62,158 nt of DNA from Hymenoscyphus infarciens. Lineage: Eukaryota > Ascomycota > Leotiomycetes > Helotiales > Helotiaceae. The position numbers were made by a program, and so were the translations under genes. Position 1 is the stretch's first letter. Every line of letters starts with the position of its first letter. A model generated the notes under the pieces. That model saw nothing but the letters and a program-made list of their open reading frames with translations, had not been told where the DNA came from and did not search any database. Where the stretch lies: NCBI GenBank assembly GCA_001414345.1, contig LLCB01000327.1, positions 1 through 62,158 of the forward strand, in the 5' to 3' direction. Shown here piece by piece: positions 35,483 to 48,254 of the stretch.

Positions 35483-36908
35483 TCAATCATCTGCCAATCC
35501 CAATGCTTCTCTCCTAGTAGGAGCATCAGCAACAAAATATGGCTTCTCTGCCAAACTTGTAACTCTTGTTCCATGTCTTGGCTCCCCTCCCTCATAATCC
35601 CAACTTGCATTATGAATAGCAATTCTGTTATCCCACAACGCCGATGTTTTTGGAGTCCACTTGAAGCGGACTTGGATATCCACGTTGGATTCATAAACAT
35701 CATATAGATAGTTTAGAATCAAGTCGCTCTCGGCTTTGTCCAAACCCACGATTCGGTTCGTCATTGCTCGGTTCACGTACAGAGCTTTCCAGCCAGTTGC
35801 TGGGTGCACTCTAACGAGGGGGTGGGTTCTTTCGATATGCTTTGGTCCAGCATTGGGATCGTTGCGGTCCAAATAGGTGTGTGCACTTGTGTAAACTGCC
35901 TCCTTTCCATCGATGATTTTACGGAAGTCGGGGGAGAGTTTGGAGTATGCCGCGTAGCCGCTGGCCCAAAGAGTGTCACCTCCAACTTTAGGAACGGTGT
36001 CGTTGTGCAAGTGGGTGATTCCAGCGGGATGCTTCTCGTGGACAAGATCGCTAACCATTGTCAGGAATTGCCGTCTTGAATGTGGATTCGAGACTTACGT
36101 GTGCCATCTTGAAGCTCCCCCCGGCTGTCTAAAGGAAGCCTTTCTTTCCGTAGCCATCAAAGCTGGCCAAATAATGGTGACTCCTGGCACACCTGGAACA
36201 TGGGGAACTTGGGGCTTCGAATTGTCAGCAAGGCTCAAATTTCATGGCAAGATCACTTACATGGATTTCAACTTCTCCAAAATGCTCGCCCAAGCTCTTT
36301 TGCTGTTGAGGAGTGATATCTTGGTCCCGGAAAAAGACAACGGTTCGCTCGGCGATCAAAAGTGCCAACTCGTCCTTCTGTTGAGCATTCAAGTCCTTGA
36401 GTTGCAATCCTACGATTTCGGTTCCGATGTGTGAAGTCAAGTTGATGACTTCTTTTGCGGCACTGAGCAACGCACTCTTTGATTTGTCGGCTCGCGCACC
36501 GGCATCGACATGTTCGCGATCAACATTTCGGATCGAGTATGCCTGGAGATCAAGAAATTGGAAGTCAGCTTGCTGCCTTATTCTGGTGAAGCTTCAAGAT
36601 ATGAAATGTATTTCCAGAGAATCAAGGGGTTATTAGCCCCCAATAAACCGCCCTGGGGCGCATGAACAATGTAATACGCGAATTTGCTGCACGACTTGAT
36701 TTCCATTTTGGCAGAATCTTTTACTTACATCATCGAGATATAGTGGTGCAGCTGGACGCTCCGGGTAACCTTTACTGAGGTCAATACCCGCAGCCTCGAG
36801 ACGAGTGCGAGCAGCTTCTGGGAGAGGAAGAGTATCCTTCTTTTGGATCACCACGTCCTTAATATGAGGCTCAATTGGCTCTGGGATTGCAACTGCCGAA
36901 GGTGCCAT
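35483..36908 (-). CDS. TauD/TfdA-family 2-oxoglutarate and Fe(II)-dependent dioxygenase
   Basis: Predicted 381 residues in four minus-strand exons: 36908-36729, 36542-36261, 36214-36099, 36050-35483. Members couple 2-oxoglutarate decarboxylation to hydroxylation of small acids; taurine or other sulfonates are the classic substrates. The iron-binding facial triad is visible: H192-T-D194 (SRWHTDLVHEKHPAG) and distal H339 (NRIAIHNASWDY). The 2-oxoglutarate-binding arginine is expected in RHGTRVT (about 351-355). HLHNDTVPKVGGDTLWA and the early GTEIVGLQL also fit the family. Length matches fungal TauD-like proteins (about 370-400). Intron 3 splits the Thr codon of the HxD motif. A TATAAAAA box lies about 95 bp upstream of the ATG on the minus strand. 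It is divergent from an ACS-type transporter, which suggests a shared substrate. The exact substrate (taurine, alkyl sulfonate, sulfate ester or other) is not determinable by eye. Confidence 0.93.
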
Positions 36909-37000
36909 GATGCTGGAGTTTGGGTGTTTTGTTTGTTTGGTGTGTATAGAAAGCAGTTGATCTTGTCTCAATTCTCGTAGGGCCTATTTCCGCGACCAAC

Positions 37001-37008
37001 TTTTTATA
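37001..37008 (-). promoter_or_regulatory. TATA-like box of the dioxygenase gene
   Basis: Reads TATAAAAA on the minus strand, about 95 bp before the ATG at 36908. This is position and consensus only. Confidence 0.5.
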
Positions 37009-38121
37009 TTTCTTTTGATCTTACCCCGCGTTGATACTGACTACTAGTGATAACGGCCTTTGTTTGATTTCCAATCCTCCATTTCCAATTCATCTCATGC
37101 GTCGTACGAGTGCAGTGCAGTGCAGTGCAGCTCTCGCAGAGACGGGTGATCTTCCCTGGTTGGAGTGGAGGCGTGTTTTGCAAGAGGCGGGGTCAATTGC
37201 GTGCTTTATACATTTCTAGCGACACCCAACGAACGTTTTATCTTTTCGACCGTGTGGTTACTAGACCACCCCCTAGTACCTTTGGAGTGTTGTTCATCGT
37301 GCCATTGGCTCGTTATGGGATTCTTATCTATTGATGTGGTGTTGAATACTTTCACCATAGCCCTCGGGTAGCACAACATACCTGCATATGAATATCTGCA
37401 AACCGAAGCAATCTTTGCTGGGTAACTCTGCAAGGCCGGTTTCATTACCGCAGTCTTTTATGGGTGTGGTGAGGGAAGGGTGGGGTTCCTGGTGCTTGAC
37501 AAGACGGGTGTCAATTCCACACTGTTGGGCAGGTTTCCATCTCAATATCCCGAATAATCAGGAGAATATTCTATCGAGTCCCCTTTCCTGAAAGGTTGAA
37601 GATGACAAGACCCTACCTAGTATGTTATGGGGCCATTCGGTGCCACTTTGCTTGTTTCATGCGGGGAATCTTACAGAACGTCATCTTCAAGTTGGACCCC
37701 TACTTGAACATTCCGCGGTCCTTCTGCGGAGTGACCTAAAATGTGGAATTTATGAATTGTTGTTCAACGTGTTCAACCATCTCTGGCAGGGTTCTCTCAC
37801 TGCTGTATTATCAAGCCGACTTTTCATAACTCAAACCTTCCTCAAAAAAACAAGCACGCCTTTCAACATGTATAGCATCTCATAGCTGAAGACCCTTTCT
37901 CCAACACTAATTATGCTTTCATCTCCGTCCCCCAAATCTTGTCGGCAGCGAATTCCCAGACTTTTCAGATTTGCCACAATCTAGTGTTCTTCCAAAAAAT
38001 TGTGCGGGTTGGAACCTAGCTTCTCCCGTCAAGCTACCCGCCTATCACAACGGGCCTTTTTCTGTATATGCACAAGGCTGCACATATGAATACTACATCC
38101 CCTTTGGTGGAGGGGACAGGG

Positions 38122-38129
38122 TATATAAG
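38122..38129 (+). promoter_or_regulatory. TATA box of the ACS-family transporter gene
   Basis: TATATAAG lies 56 bp before the chosen ATG (38185). It argues against the in-frame upstream ATGs at 38068 and 38086, which lie upstream of the box. Confidence 0.6.
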
Positions 38130-38184
38130 CAGTTATGGTGCCTGCAATGATAGAATAGGATCGACTTCTCACTCACCCTCAGTC

Positions 38185-39942
38185 ATGTCGGAAGAAGGTG
38201 TCAAAAAGGATGTTCTAGCAACCATAGCATCCGATACTGATTCCAACAATGTTGTACCGAACGAAAATCCCAAGGTCCCTTGGTGGAGTTACATCTGGGT
38301 AGGTACCCCATTCTTCACCCAAAGGACCAAAGATCACTACCTAACATTTCAACCAGGACTACGACCCAACCCAATCTGTCAAAGAACGCAAATTTCTTCG
38401 AAAACTAGACGTCTCCCTCCTCACAATTCTCTCCCTAGGATACTTCATTAAAAACCTCGATCAAACAAACATTGCCAATGCCTACGTCTCAGGCATGAAA
38501 GAAGACCTCCGTATGAATGCCAATGAACTGAATCTCATCGACGTTGCCTGGACTTGCGGCTACGTGATTGGCCAACTCCCCTCCCAAATCATTCTCACAA
38601 AAGTCCGTCCTTCGGTCTGGATCCCATCCTGTGAACTGGTTTGGACGATCTTGACTTTTTGTCTGGCGGCTGCTACGACGAGTAAACAGGTTATCGCCAT
38701 CAGATTCTTTGTCGGTCTAGCGGAGAGTATTTTTTATCCCGCCGCCCACTTTTTGATTGGGAGTTGGTATAAACCTTCCGAGTTGGGAAAACGGGCTTGT
38801 ATCTTTCACGCGAGTTCTGCTGCGGCGGGGATGTTCTCTGGGTACCTACAGGCTGCTGTGTACAAAGGACTGAATGGTGTTCATGGAAAAGCGGGTTGGC
38901 AATGGTTATTTATCATGGATGGAATCATCTCCGTACCCATTTGTCTCTCTGGTCTTTTCCTCATCCCTGATCAGCCCTCTAATACGAGAGCGTTTTACCT
39001 CACTCAAGAGGACCGGGACTTGGCGAAGAAAAGGATGAGCGATATTGGAAGGGCCCCGAGAGGAAAACTTGGGTGGAGTATTTGGGCGAGGGTTTTCAAG
39101 AATTGGCATGTTTGGATTCTGACGGGTCTGTATATCTTGTTTTTGAATTCGGGGCCCAGCTCTAGCGTTGCGCCATTGGCATTGTGGTTGAAAAGTCGAA
39201 AGTTTCCTGTTACGCAGATTGTAGGTTTCTCCTTTCTTCACTCGGGGTCCCGAAGGGGCAAATACTAACTTGACTCTGCAGAATATTATTCCAACAGGCC
39301 AAAGTGCTGTCCAGCTTGTAACGACAGTTGGCTTCGCAATACTTAGTGATTACCTCCGCAGCCGTTCAAAAGTAATGTACATGGCAACAGTATGTTCATT
39401 CCTCCCCCCTTTTATCCCCATATCTAACACCACCCAGTTCCTGGGATTCTTCTCCTCCCTTCTTTTAGCAATTTGGAGCATACCCAACGCCCTGAAATAC
39501 TTCGCCTACTGTAAGTGACAACCACCTTAACCACCAACTCTCTACTATCTCTTTTCATTCACTTTCCTGAAGTAAGCAAAGCCTAACCGTCTAAATTACA
39601 GTCCTCAGCCGTGGTTCCGTAGCATTCGGACCCCTCTCCATGTCCTGGGCCAACGAAATATGCTCTTCGGATGCCGAAGAACGTGCCTTGGTACTAGGGA
39701 TCATGAATGCAACCGCTTATGCATTTAATGCCTGGCTACCAATCCTTGTTTATCCGGTGAAAGATGCGCCGAGATTTAAAAAGGGGTTCATATGGACGAC
39801 TTGTATTTTAGCTGGTCAAGCTGGTATGACGGGTGTAGTTGCGTGGGCTTGGAAGCGAGAGGGGAGAAAGAGTCAGGTGGGAGTTGAAGGAGGGAGAGAG
39901 GAGGTGGTTGAGGACAGTGGGGAGGCTGTGATTGTTAGGTGA
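38185..39942 (+). CDS. MFS transporter, anion:cation symporter family (Dal5/Liz1-like)
   Basis: Predicted 499 residues. Exons: 38185-38298, 38357-39220, 39282-39389, 39438-39510, 39602-39942. This is a twelve-helix plasma-membrane symporter of the ACS group that in fungi imports allantoate, pantothenate, nicotinate, tartrate and similar organic anions. Supporting features: KFLRKLDVSLLTILSLGYF at helix 1, IKNLDQTNIANAYVSGMKED after it (a hallmark of the group), GYVIGQLPSQIILTKVRPS at helix 2, RFFVGLAESIFYPAAHFLIG at helices 4-5, and GWQWLFIMDGIISVP at helix 6. The second half is also complete. No stop or frameshift was seen. The family resemblance is closest to Liz1/pantothenate-type proteins, but substrate assignment within ACS is unreliable. 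It is divergent from a TauD-like dioxygenase 1.28 kb away, which suggests the substrate may be a sulfonate or related acid (inference). Confidence 0.92.
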
Positions 39943-40233
39943 TGAGTGTGGTTGGTGGATGGGGAAGGTGTATTTAGAGTTGAGGGTGGTTGTATTCAAT
40001 GATACCAATAAGTAGTTACATGTCTCTGATTTACCTAGCAAAAGGTTTTGTTACTTCATGATTGAGACAGAAAGACAACGAGCAAGTGCTGACCTGGCTT
40101 CTCAACCGAATTAAGCGAGATTTGCGCTCATAGCACGGCTCACAGAATACAGATAAACAAAAAGACATGAAGCTAATTTAATTGATATTCAATAAAGTCC
40201 GGCTTACCAACAGAAAAACAAGCAAGTCTAAAA

Positions 40234-41112
40234 CTACACATCATCCACCCTCCGCCATCTACCCGACATCACCAGATCCTCAATCCACGACCTTTCCTCC
40301 TCACGACTGTATACCGGGCCATACCAATCAGCCCCATCCACATAGATATCCCTAATCATATAACCCCCCATTCCCTCAATAAGCAGCGAATCGGGAACCC
40401 CATGCTGACCCCCATAACATTCATATCCACCTGGAACTCGGTACCAATCGTAACCCAAGACGCAAGGTTCATGCGTCATGCTGAGTTGGGTTTGAGCCCA
40501 GCGTTCTTGGAGGATTCGTTCGTGGACAGAGAGGGTGTCGAAGTGGAGTTGGCGTTGGGCCATTTGTTGGTATTCTTGGGAGTGGTAGAGGTGTGGATGA
40601 TGGTGGTGATGGCGACGATGATGACCCTGCATTGCTAGTGCTGGGAAGCCAATAACTCGGTGTTGTACACTTACAACAGGGGCAGCGACGCGTTGCGTAA
40701 AAGTTGTTGTCGTCGTCGTTCGAGAACCACCTCCAACTCCACTTCTAAATTCTGTAGACACTTGGGAATCCTGTGGTCCAAAGTTACCACTTGTAACCGG
40801 GCTTGATTGGTTTCGAGACTGGGAAGTTGTTGTTAGAGTTTGAGAACTACTTCCTTCTCCGTTGTCACTTTGACTTGTTGTAGGTACTTGTAGATTTGGC
40901 GGGTCATAGTTGATATTATCTTCAATACTTCCCATAGTAGGTGCAGTAACTCGCTGGATGCGAGAAAGGATCGAGGTGGGACTGTTGCCCCGAGATAAGG
41001 GCGAGGCTGTTCTTGTGAGGGTCGTGGGGAGGTTGTTGGGACTTTGGTTATCGTCATATTGCTGTACGGAGGCTTCTCCGAAGGTTACTCTCCTCTGCGG
41101 GTTGGGTGTCAT
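40234..41112 (-). CDS. Hypothetical protein, His/Thr-rich, conserved-looking C-terminus
   Basis: Single-exon minus-strand frame of 292 residues that opens with MTPNPQRRVTFGEAS. The first 140 residues are Ser/Thr/Gln-rich and probably disordered, with a run of six Thr. A His-rich patch (HHRRHHHHHPHLYH) follows near residue 165. The last 90 residues are ordered-looking and aromatic (GYDWYRVPGGYECYGGQHG, DIYVDGADWYGPVYSREEE). The frame ends in RRVDDV. No domain was recognised. The continuous frame and biased composition support a real gene, but expression is not shown. It is the last intact gene before the AT-rich repeat block and is convergent with the ACS transporter, 291 bp apart. Confidence 0.7.
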   Translation of the reverse strand: MTPNPQRRVTFGEASVQQYDDNQSPNNLPTTLTRTASPLSRGNSPTSILSRIQRVTAPTMGSIEDNINYDPPNLQVPTTSQSDNGEGSSSQTLTTTSQSRNQSSPVTSGNFGPQDSQVSTEFRSGVGGGSRTTTTTTFTQRVAAPVVSVQHRVIGFPALAMQGHHRRHHHHHPHLYHSQEYQQMAQRQLHFDTLSVHERILQERWAQTQLSMTHEPCVLGYDWYRVPGGYECYGGQHGVPDSLLIEGMGGYMIRDIYVDGADWYGPVYSREEERSWIEDLVMSGRWRRVDDV

Positions 41113-41589
41113 GATTCTTGGGTCTCAAGGGCAAATATGAAGATATAAGAATATATGAAACGAGATTTGGCTTTGTAAGGAACCTTTTCGAGATATGGGT
41201 GTATATATAGTTAGTGTTGTTTGGAGGGTGGGCAGTAAAAAGGCGTGAAGTGATGATCCAAATTATATAGTTAGATGATTTGCAATGTTGGTGAATGTTT
41301 CAACTTCGTCGTGGAGTTTGCTTCTTTGTGGTGAATGAGTGTTCAAAGATTGACTATAAATGTGTGAATAAGTGCTGGGAAACAAGGAATCTGGAATTTT
41401 GATTTAGACACCCTACTCGTGTTTCCTCAGCTTACTGGCAACCTTTTAGACCTATTTTATAACAGGTATTAGTGAATAAGACGACTAGAGAAATGAAACT
41501 AGATTGCTCCAATGAATGAGAATTAAGATATGCAGCGAGTATGAATCTACAGTGAGTTGCGAGTTAAGCTTGAATTTGCCTACTTTCTT
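41113..41589. other. Upstream region of the hypothetical gene, edge of repeat block
   Basis: Ordinary-composition sequence with many TGAATG and GTGAATGA motifs. It ends abruptly near 41590, where composition shifts to the AT-rich, CpA-depleted state. Confidence 0.45.
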
Positions 41590-41810
41590 TTATAATCTGA
41601 GCTTTTTTTATCAAGGCTTTTTAGAACCCTCTTTTCTTTAGAAAGAAGATAAAAGTACTCTAAAAGAGACGAGGCCTAGCTAGAAAGAAGCGCTCTATCT
41701 AATTATCTCTCTTCTATATTACTTATTAATTTAAAGTAAGTATAATAAACAGCGTTTTCATTCTCCTAGCCTCTCCTTAGCCTATATACTAGCTAATCTA
41801 GGCTAACCAC

Positions 41811-41951
41811 AGATAAATATTATACTTAAGATAGAGGAGAAAGTATATATATTAAAGTTAGAAGACGTAATAGACTAAATATAATCCTTTAGATAGTTTT
41901 ACCTCTACTATTTACTAGAATTATTTTAAATCTTTCCTCGTTTTTCTAGTC
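41811..41951 (+). repeat. Outer direct repeat, left copy
   Basis: About 141 bp nearly identical to 60829-60969 in the same orientation (starts AGATAAATATTATAC, ends GTTTTTCTA). The pair may be LTRs of an outer retroelement into which the copia element inserted. The ends do not show a clear TG..CA form or a matching target duplication, so the type is unresolved. Confidence 0.75.
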
Positions 41952-42744
41952 TAGTAATAGTAAAAGAAAGAGCCTCTACGATATTCTAGCTAACCTAGTA
42001 AATACCTACTAATCTATCTTATACTATATTTTAGAGTATTTTTATATAAATCCTATTTTTAATATCATTTCTCTTATTTTTATTATAAAGCTTAGTTTCT
42101 TCTTATATATTCTCTACTATTAAGACTAGGAACTTGCCTAAGAGGATTAAGATTAACTATTAAAATATTATTACTTTTTAGATATTTTAGATCTAGATAA
42201 CTTATTTTTAGATAATAATTCTAGTTAATAGACTTTTAGGATATTCTAGCTAATTCTAGATTCTTTTATATAATTATATAATCCTCTTTCTAACCCTTAG
42301 TCTTTATCTATATTATACTACTCTAGTTCTTTATTATTCTTCTTATTACTCTTACTTATATCTAGTTAAATATCTCCTTAGTTAAGATTAATACTAATAG
42401 CTATTATATAAGTATTTAAATTATTAAATACTAATATTAGACTAGAGTTTCTTACTTTAATAAGTTATTAAATATTACTAGTAATATCTAGCTTTATTAA
42501 CTTCTAATTAGATATTTTATTTAAATCTTTAGTAACCTTTAGTAGATCTTAATTACTATTAATACTATAGTTATTATCTCTATTATTTAGTTTCTTATTA
42601 TTATTTCTAATAATAACTAGCTTTTTATAAGAGTTTATATTTTAAGAAAGTAGAATAAACTCTTTTTAACTAGAAATTTCTAATAGAGAATTACTTATAG
42701 ATATATAAATATAGCTTAATTCTACTCTAAGTAGTAAATCTAAA

Positions 42745-42917
42745 TGTCGGTATATATATTTAAGAGGTAAATAGCGACTCGGATTAGTATACGTAAGTAT
42801 ACGTGCTTCTCGCTTAAAAGCTACTTAAGTAAGCATCGTAGCTAGCTTTACTCGGTATATACGAACGATAATATAACTCTTTTTATATCGCTTTTATAAC
42901 TATAAGTTATACTAATA
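42745..42917 (+). repeat. 5' LTR of the copia element
   Basis: 173 bp, nearly identical to 57125-57297, with differences that are mostly C/T or G/A. It starts TGTCGG, and the final CA of a standard LTR appears as TA. Confidence 0.93.
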
Positions 42918-44998
42918 CTAATTAGTAGACGTATAGATTAGATACTTAGTTACTTTATATATTTCTACTATAGATATACTTATATAAAAGTAAACTCGAT
43001 ATTACTAGTAGACTCCTCTTCTCTAATCGTGATTCCTTCTACTATTTATTAATAACTTTAATAAGAAGCGCTAATTATAAATACTAACCTTCTTTTATCT
43101 ACTAAGATAATTTATACTCTCTAAGACACCTATTTACCTAAAACCTAATATCTCTTTTACCTATAATCTACTAAGTAAAGTATAAACAGACTTTTAATAA
43201 TATCTAAATTTAATTTAAGTAATAATAATATTTATAATATCTATAATATCTATAATATAACAGATATACTAATACTAATTCTAACGACTTCAGAGGCTTT
43301 AACTTTAGCTCTAAAACAAGCTCTAAAGCTAGTACTAAAGCTAAAGTTAATATAGACAGAAGAGACGATTTTTACTACTAAACGAGAAGAGGAGTATACT
43401 AAAAGAGAGAACGAAGACCTTCTCTTTTAGAACAAATTTCAAGTAGACTTCGAAGAATAGAATTAAAATAAATTTGTTAAAATCCACCGATCTACTACTA
43501 CTAAGTTATAATAAATACTTTATAGAAGAGGTATATAGGTTAAGATAGATAGACATAAGATACTTATATCTTAAGTACTATATAATACTACTACTAAGGT
43601 TAATTAAACTAAGTAGTTAGATAAAGAAGTAAAAGCTATAGTATTAGAAGGAGCTAGTACTAAAGACTTTAGTTCCTATTATAAATATATAGAGAAATAC
43701 GTTAAAAGATAATAAAAGCTATAGTAATAATAACTTTAATAATAATAACCTTTAGCTAAAAATATTACTTAAAACATCTAATCTAAGTCAAAGGCTAGAG
43801 ACGAAGCTTTATAAGTATCTACTATATAATAATTATCCTCTATATAATAATAATAATAACTATAATAATAATAATAACTAATATCTTCGATAACTTTAAT
43901 TCTACTAACTAAAAAAAGAGATTTAAATAATCTCGTATAACCTCCGATCTAATCTCTAGATCTACTAAAAGATAACTATACCTCTTTTTTCATCTTATAC
44001 TAATTTAATAATAATACTATTACTAATAACTTCGATAACTCTACTAAGTATTCGAATTATAATTAGTAATAGAATAATCCTAGTAAAAGACTACTAGTAT
44101 AAATAAATATAGTATATTTTAAACTAGAGTTAACTTTATAAAATTCTTAAAAGAGTTAAGACTACTTACGTATATTAGGTATACTTATAAAAGTATATAA
44201 GAACGACTAAAAGTATAGTAGAAAAGAAGATAACTTTATAATTAAAGTTATAATATTTAAGAATATATATAAGAGAAGTAGAGTATTACTAGCGATTTAC
44301 TCTCTTACCTTCTCTACTATACTAAAAAGTAATACTTTAAATTACTTTTATATTATGCTTTTTAATAAATATAATAATTAATCTTTTAAAGTTTTATCTA
44401 TGTCTATATAATAATACTTTAAAAATAAACTTTATAAAAGAGGCTAATTATCTAAGTAAAATAATATCAATTTATAAGAGATAATATAAGTATCTAGAGT
44501 ATTAATATTAAAGTCTTTTAAGATATATTATTAAGACTTAATTTAACAAGATTTTCTCTCTCTATAGACTTTTATACTAATAGTTAGTTTTTAAATAAGC
44601 TAATTTTAGTATATAAGAAGGTCCTAGATTATACTATTATAATATTAACCTTACTCTAAGACTCTTTAATTTCTAATACTATTACTCTCTTATAAAGTTT
44701 AATCTAATTCTATATAAAAGTCTACTTAGAGATAGTTATAAACGAAACTATAATAACTAAAAGGTACTTTTATAAGAGTAGATAAGATAGTAGTATAAAT
44801 AAATTTAGTAGTATAGATTAATATAAGAAGAAGAGGATATATTATATATATAGAAAGGACGACTATTTATCTTAGGATTATAGTTAAGAAGAGTAAGACT
44901 ATTACTTTACTAAATAGACTAATAAGAATTCTAGACACTTTAAAGAGAAGCGAGACAAGTATACTAGAAAGGTATATAATATAAATATAATATCGGTA

Positions 44999-47900
44999 AT
45001 TATCTATTTTACTCTCTAAATAATGATTTATACTTTAAATATCTCTTAATTAATAAATAATACCTAGAATACCTCTTATTTTTATACCTCTTATTTTTAG
45101 AGAGTAAAACTATTAAACTAGAGGTATTCTAGTTAGTAAAGATATTTTCCTTATTTATTATTTTCTCTATACTAATATACTAAAAATTTAATAAATATAG
45201 TAAATTAATCTACTACTATACTATCTACCTACTTCTTAATATATAAACTTTTATAAGTACCTTCTAGTAGTATAATACTCTAATTCTTATACTTTCGCTT
45301 AACGCTTTTATCTCTTAAATTAATAGCTTTTTAGCTCTCCTAGGTACTTAGATTAACCTTAATTCTAATTCCTTCTTATATAGTAGGATTAATTCTTAGC
45401 TTAGTACTATCTATACTAATTTCGCCTTAAACGTCTATATTCTTCTACTCCTACTCCTACTCCTACTCTACTACCTTTACTCTATATAATTAATCTAATA
45501 TTAATAGTATAAGGTAACGTCTATTAACATCTACTATATACTCTTAATCTATATAGTAATAATACTTATTAATTATACTCTAACTATTACCTAATCGTCG
45601 CTTTTCCTTCTTATCTTAAGTACTTAAAACTTTAGAGTATACTCCTAGCTTAATAAATCGCTTATTAATTCCTCTTCTACTAGTAATATTATATTAACGT
45701 TATATACTCTCTATAGCTCGCTTAGTTTCGCTATCGTCACTTATACTCGTAATTAAGAGTTCGTCGAGCTTAAATAGCTCTTCTAGTAGTAGCTTAAATA
45801 ATAAGAAAAAGTTCTCTAAGCTATTAGAAAAGCTATTAAATTCCTCTCTATATTCCTCTCTACTATTCTTATTCTTATTCTTATTCTTATTCTTAAAAGA
45901 TTCTAAAACTTAGTTTTAATAATAGAAGGTAATTTATACTTTATTAGTAGTAGTAAGATTAGATTAGTAGAGAGGATCGTTATTAATATCTTTAAAGAAG
46001 ACTTCCTAGTCTCTAAACTCGTTATTACTTAATTAGTTACTATCTTCTCTAAAAACTACCTCTTTTAACTTTTATATACGCTTATAAGCTAATAGTATAT
46101 CTATATATATTCTTAAATTATAGCTAACTTCTTACTAATTATAATACTTATAATTTAATAGTTAATACTCTTAGTAGATATATACCTTTTTTAGTTGTCT
46201 TATATAGCGCTTAATTAGTAGTAGTAAAATACTAGGAGTAGAATAAAGCTTATTAATTATAAGAAAAGACTTAAAAGTAGAATAGTATATTATACGATAA
46301 TTTAAGAGTAAATAGCTATAGTAGAAGAATTATATAACGTTAATAGTAAGATATTAATAATAGGTAATTATATATAAGTAAGGTGATTAATAATCCTAGA
46401 AAGAGAGATATAAGTAAGTACGCTCTTTAAGGTTAACTTAGTAGTAATGTTTTTTAGGAGTATTAACTTAGTAGACGTCTCTACTAGTAAGAATAACTTT
46501 ATACTTTTTAGTATACTCTAGCCTTTTAAGATAGAGCTTCTATAGCTTATTTAAGACCTTAGTATTACTAAATTTAGTAGGCGAATTATAGTATAAATAA
46601 AACTTCTTTATTATCTAATTCTATATACTATTAAGTAGTTATATTAGTAGATAATTCTAAATCTCGCTCTATACTAAGTTAATACTCTTAATAATATTTA
46701 ACGTATTATAGCTATATTATAAAAGTCTTTTAATAGAGATAACCTTATATATAGAATAAATATTAGTTAGAATAGTAGTAACGTATTTAAAGAGGGTTTT
46801 ATTACTATACTTCTTCTTAAACTTTACTATTTATAATAGAGTTTCTTAGTAAGTATCTCTATTCTTTATATAGTAAAGTCTCTACTAAAGTTATCTTAAT
46901 TCCTTACTATAGTAAAAGGTAATATTATCTATAATATACTAATAATATATAAGAGTATAAGCCTTTAGAAAGGCTATTAGAAGTTGCTTTTATAAACCCT
47001 TTTAGTAGTTACTAATTAGTACTTATTTATTACTATTCTTATATATTACTTAAAAAGTTTAAAAGGCGTATACTATATTTATAAAGTACTACTTCTATAA
47101 CTTCTTGTCCTCTTTTAATAATACGTCTAGTAAATTAATAATATCTTATTATTAATATTAATTATAATAGTAATTACTAATACTATCTTAAACTTCGATT
47201 AAGTATATATAGTATCGACTCTAGTAAAGTAATAGATATATTTAGTAGTATTATAAAGAGGTCTTAGAATAATAAATACGTTCTTAAATTCTATAGTTTC
47301 CTAGTTAATTTAAAAACATATATAGTAAGTAGGATCTAAATCTTAAAACGCTTTTATATAATTTAATATAAGTATAGATAAATTCTTTTCCTTCTTAAGA
47401 CTCTTCTTATATTACTTTTAGATAGTATAATATATCTAACGATTTAGTATAGTATTACCTTAGCTAAGTAACTTCTTATTATTTACTAAATTCTTTACTT
47501 TAAGATTAGAATCTTAATTAATAGATTTAGTATAAGTATTAAGAATATATTATATACTATTCTTACTATAGTGATTAAGATATATATTAGTTAAGTAAGA
47601 GTAAGAAGTATATACTTAAAGAATTATATACTAAGTCTTCTTAGAAAAGATAATATATAAGTAGAATTTATATATCTCTTTTACCTTATACTTAAGAATA
47701 AACTAACCTTTATCTAACTTTATAATCTTATAAGATTTGTTCTAATTAATTAGATAAATAATTATAGCCTCTTTTACCTTTTTAAGAGTAGGCTACTTCT
47801 AACTAATTTATATAACGTCTTTTAAAGCGTTAGTATCTACTAGTATAAAATCACTTATTAATTTATTTATAATAGTTTCATCTTATTATTCTTATTAATT

Positions 47901-48254
47901 AAGCTCTTTTAATATTATATAATAAGGCTTTATACGCCGCTTACGCTCTATCTTATCCTTATACTTAAAGGCTAGTATATTAGTAGTAATAGTAATAATA
48001 GAAGAAGATAGAGAGAGAATAGATTTTAGTACTTAAATATTATAAGACATCCTAGTATATAGTTTTAATTTACTTAAAAACAAGTATAGATATATAGTAA
48101 AAGTAGTAAACATTTACTAACTAGAATACCTCTATTTTAACAGTTTTACTCTCTAAAAATAAGAGATATAAAAATAAGAGGTATTCTAGGTATTATTTAT
48201 TAATTAAGAGATATTTAAGATATAAATCATTATTTAGAGAGCAAAATAGATAAT
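44999..48254. mobile_element. DNA transposon with ~150-bp TIRs and TA duplication, inserted in the copia element
   Basis: 3256 bp with inverted ends at about 44999-45150 and 48105-48254, sharing ATTATCTATTTT, CTCTCTAAATAATG and AGAGGTATTCTAG. It is flanked by TA at 44997-44998 and 48255-48256. It interrupts the copia coding region just after the zinc-knuckle-like stretch. Its size leaves room for a transposase gene, and the minus strand reads more like coding sequence, but RIP has filled it with stops and I cannot name the superfamily beyond TA duplication. Confidence 0.82.

Larger units (their letters stand above)
36909..38184. promoter_or_regulatory. Divergent promoter region of dioxygenase and transporter
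   Basis: 1.28 kb shared upstream region. It has a TATAAAAA box for the dioxygenase (minus strand, 37001-37008) and a TATATAAG box for the transporter (38122-38129). A short TGCAG direct repeat (about four units) lies near 37110-37130. No specific regulator site was confirmed. Confidence 0.5.

Noticed and set aside
38068..38184. In-frame upstream ATGs for the ACS transporter
   Set aside because: A TATATAAG box at 38122-38129 lies downstream of them and the sequence they add is not transporter-like; ATG 38185 is preferred.
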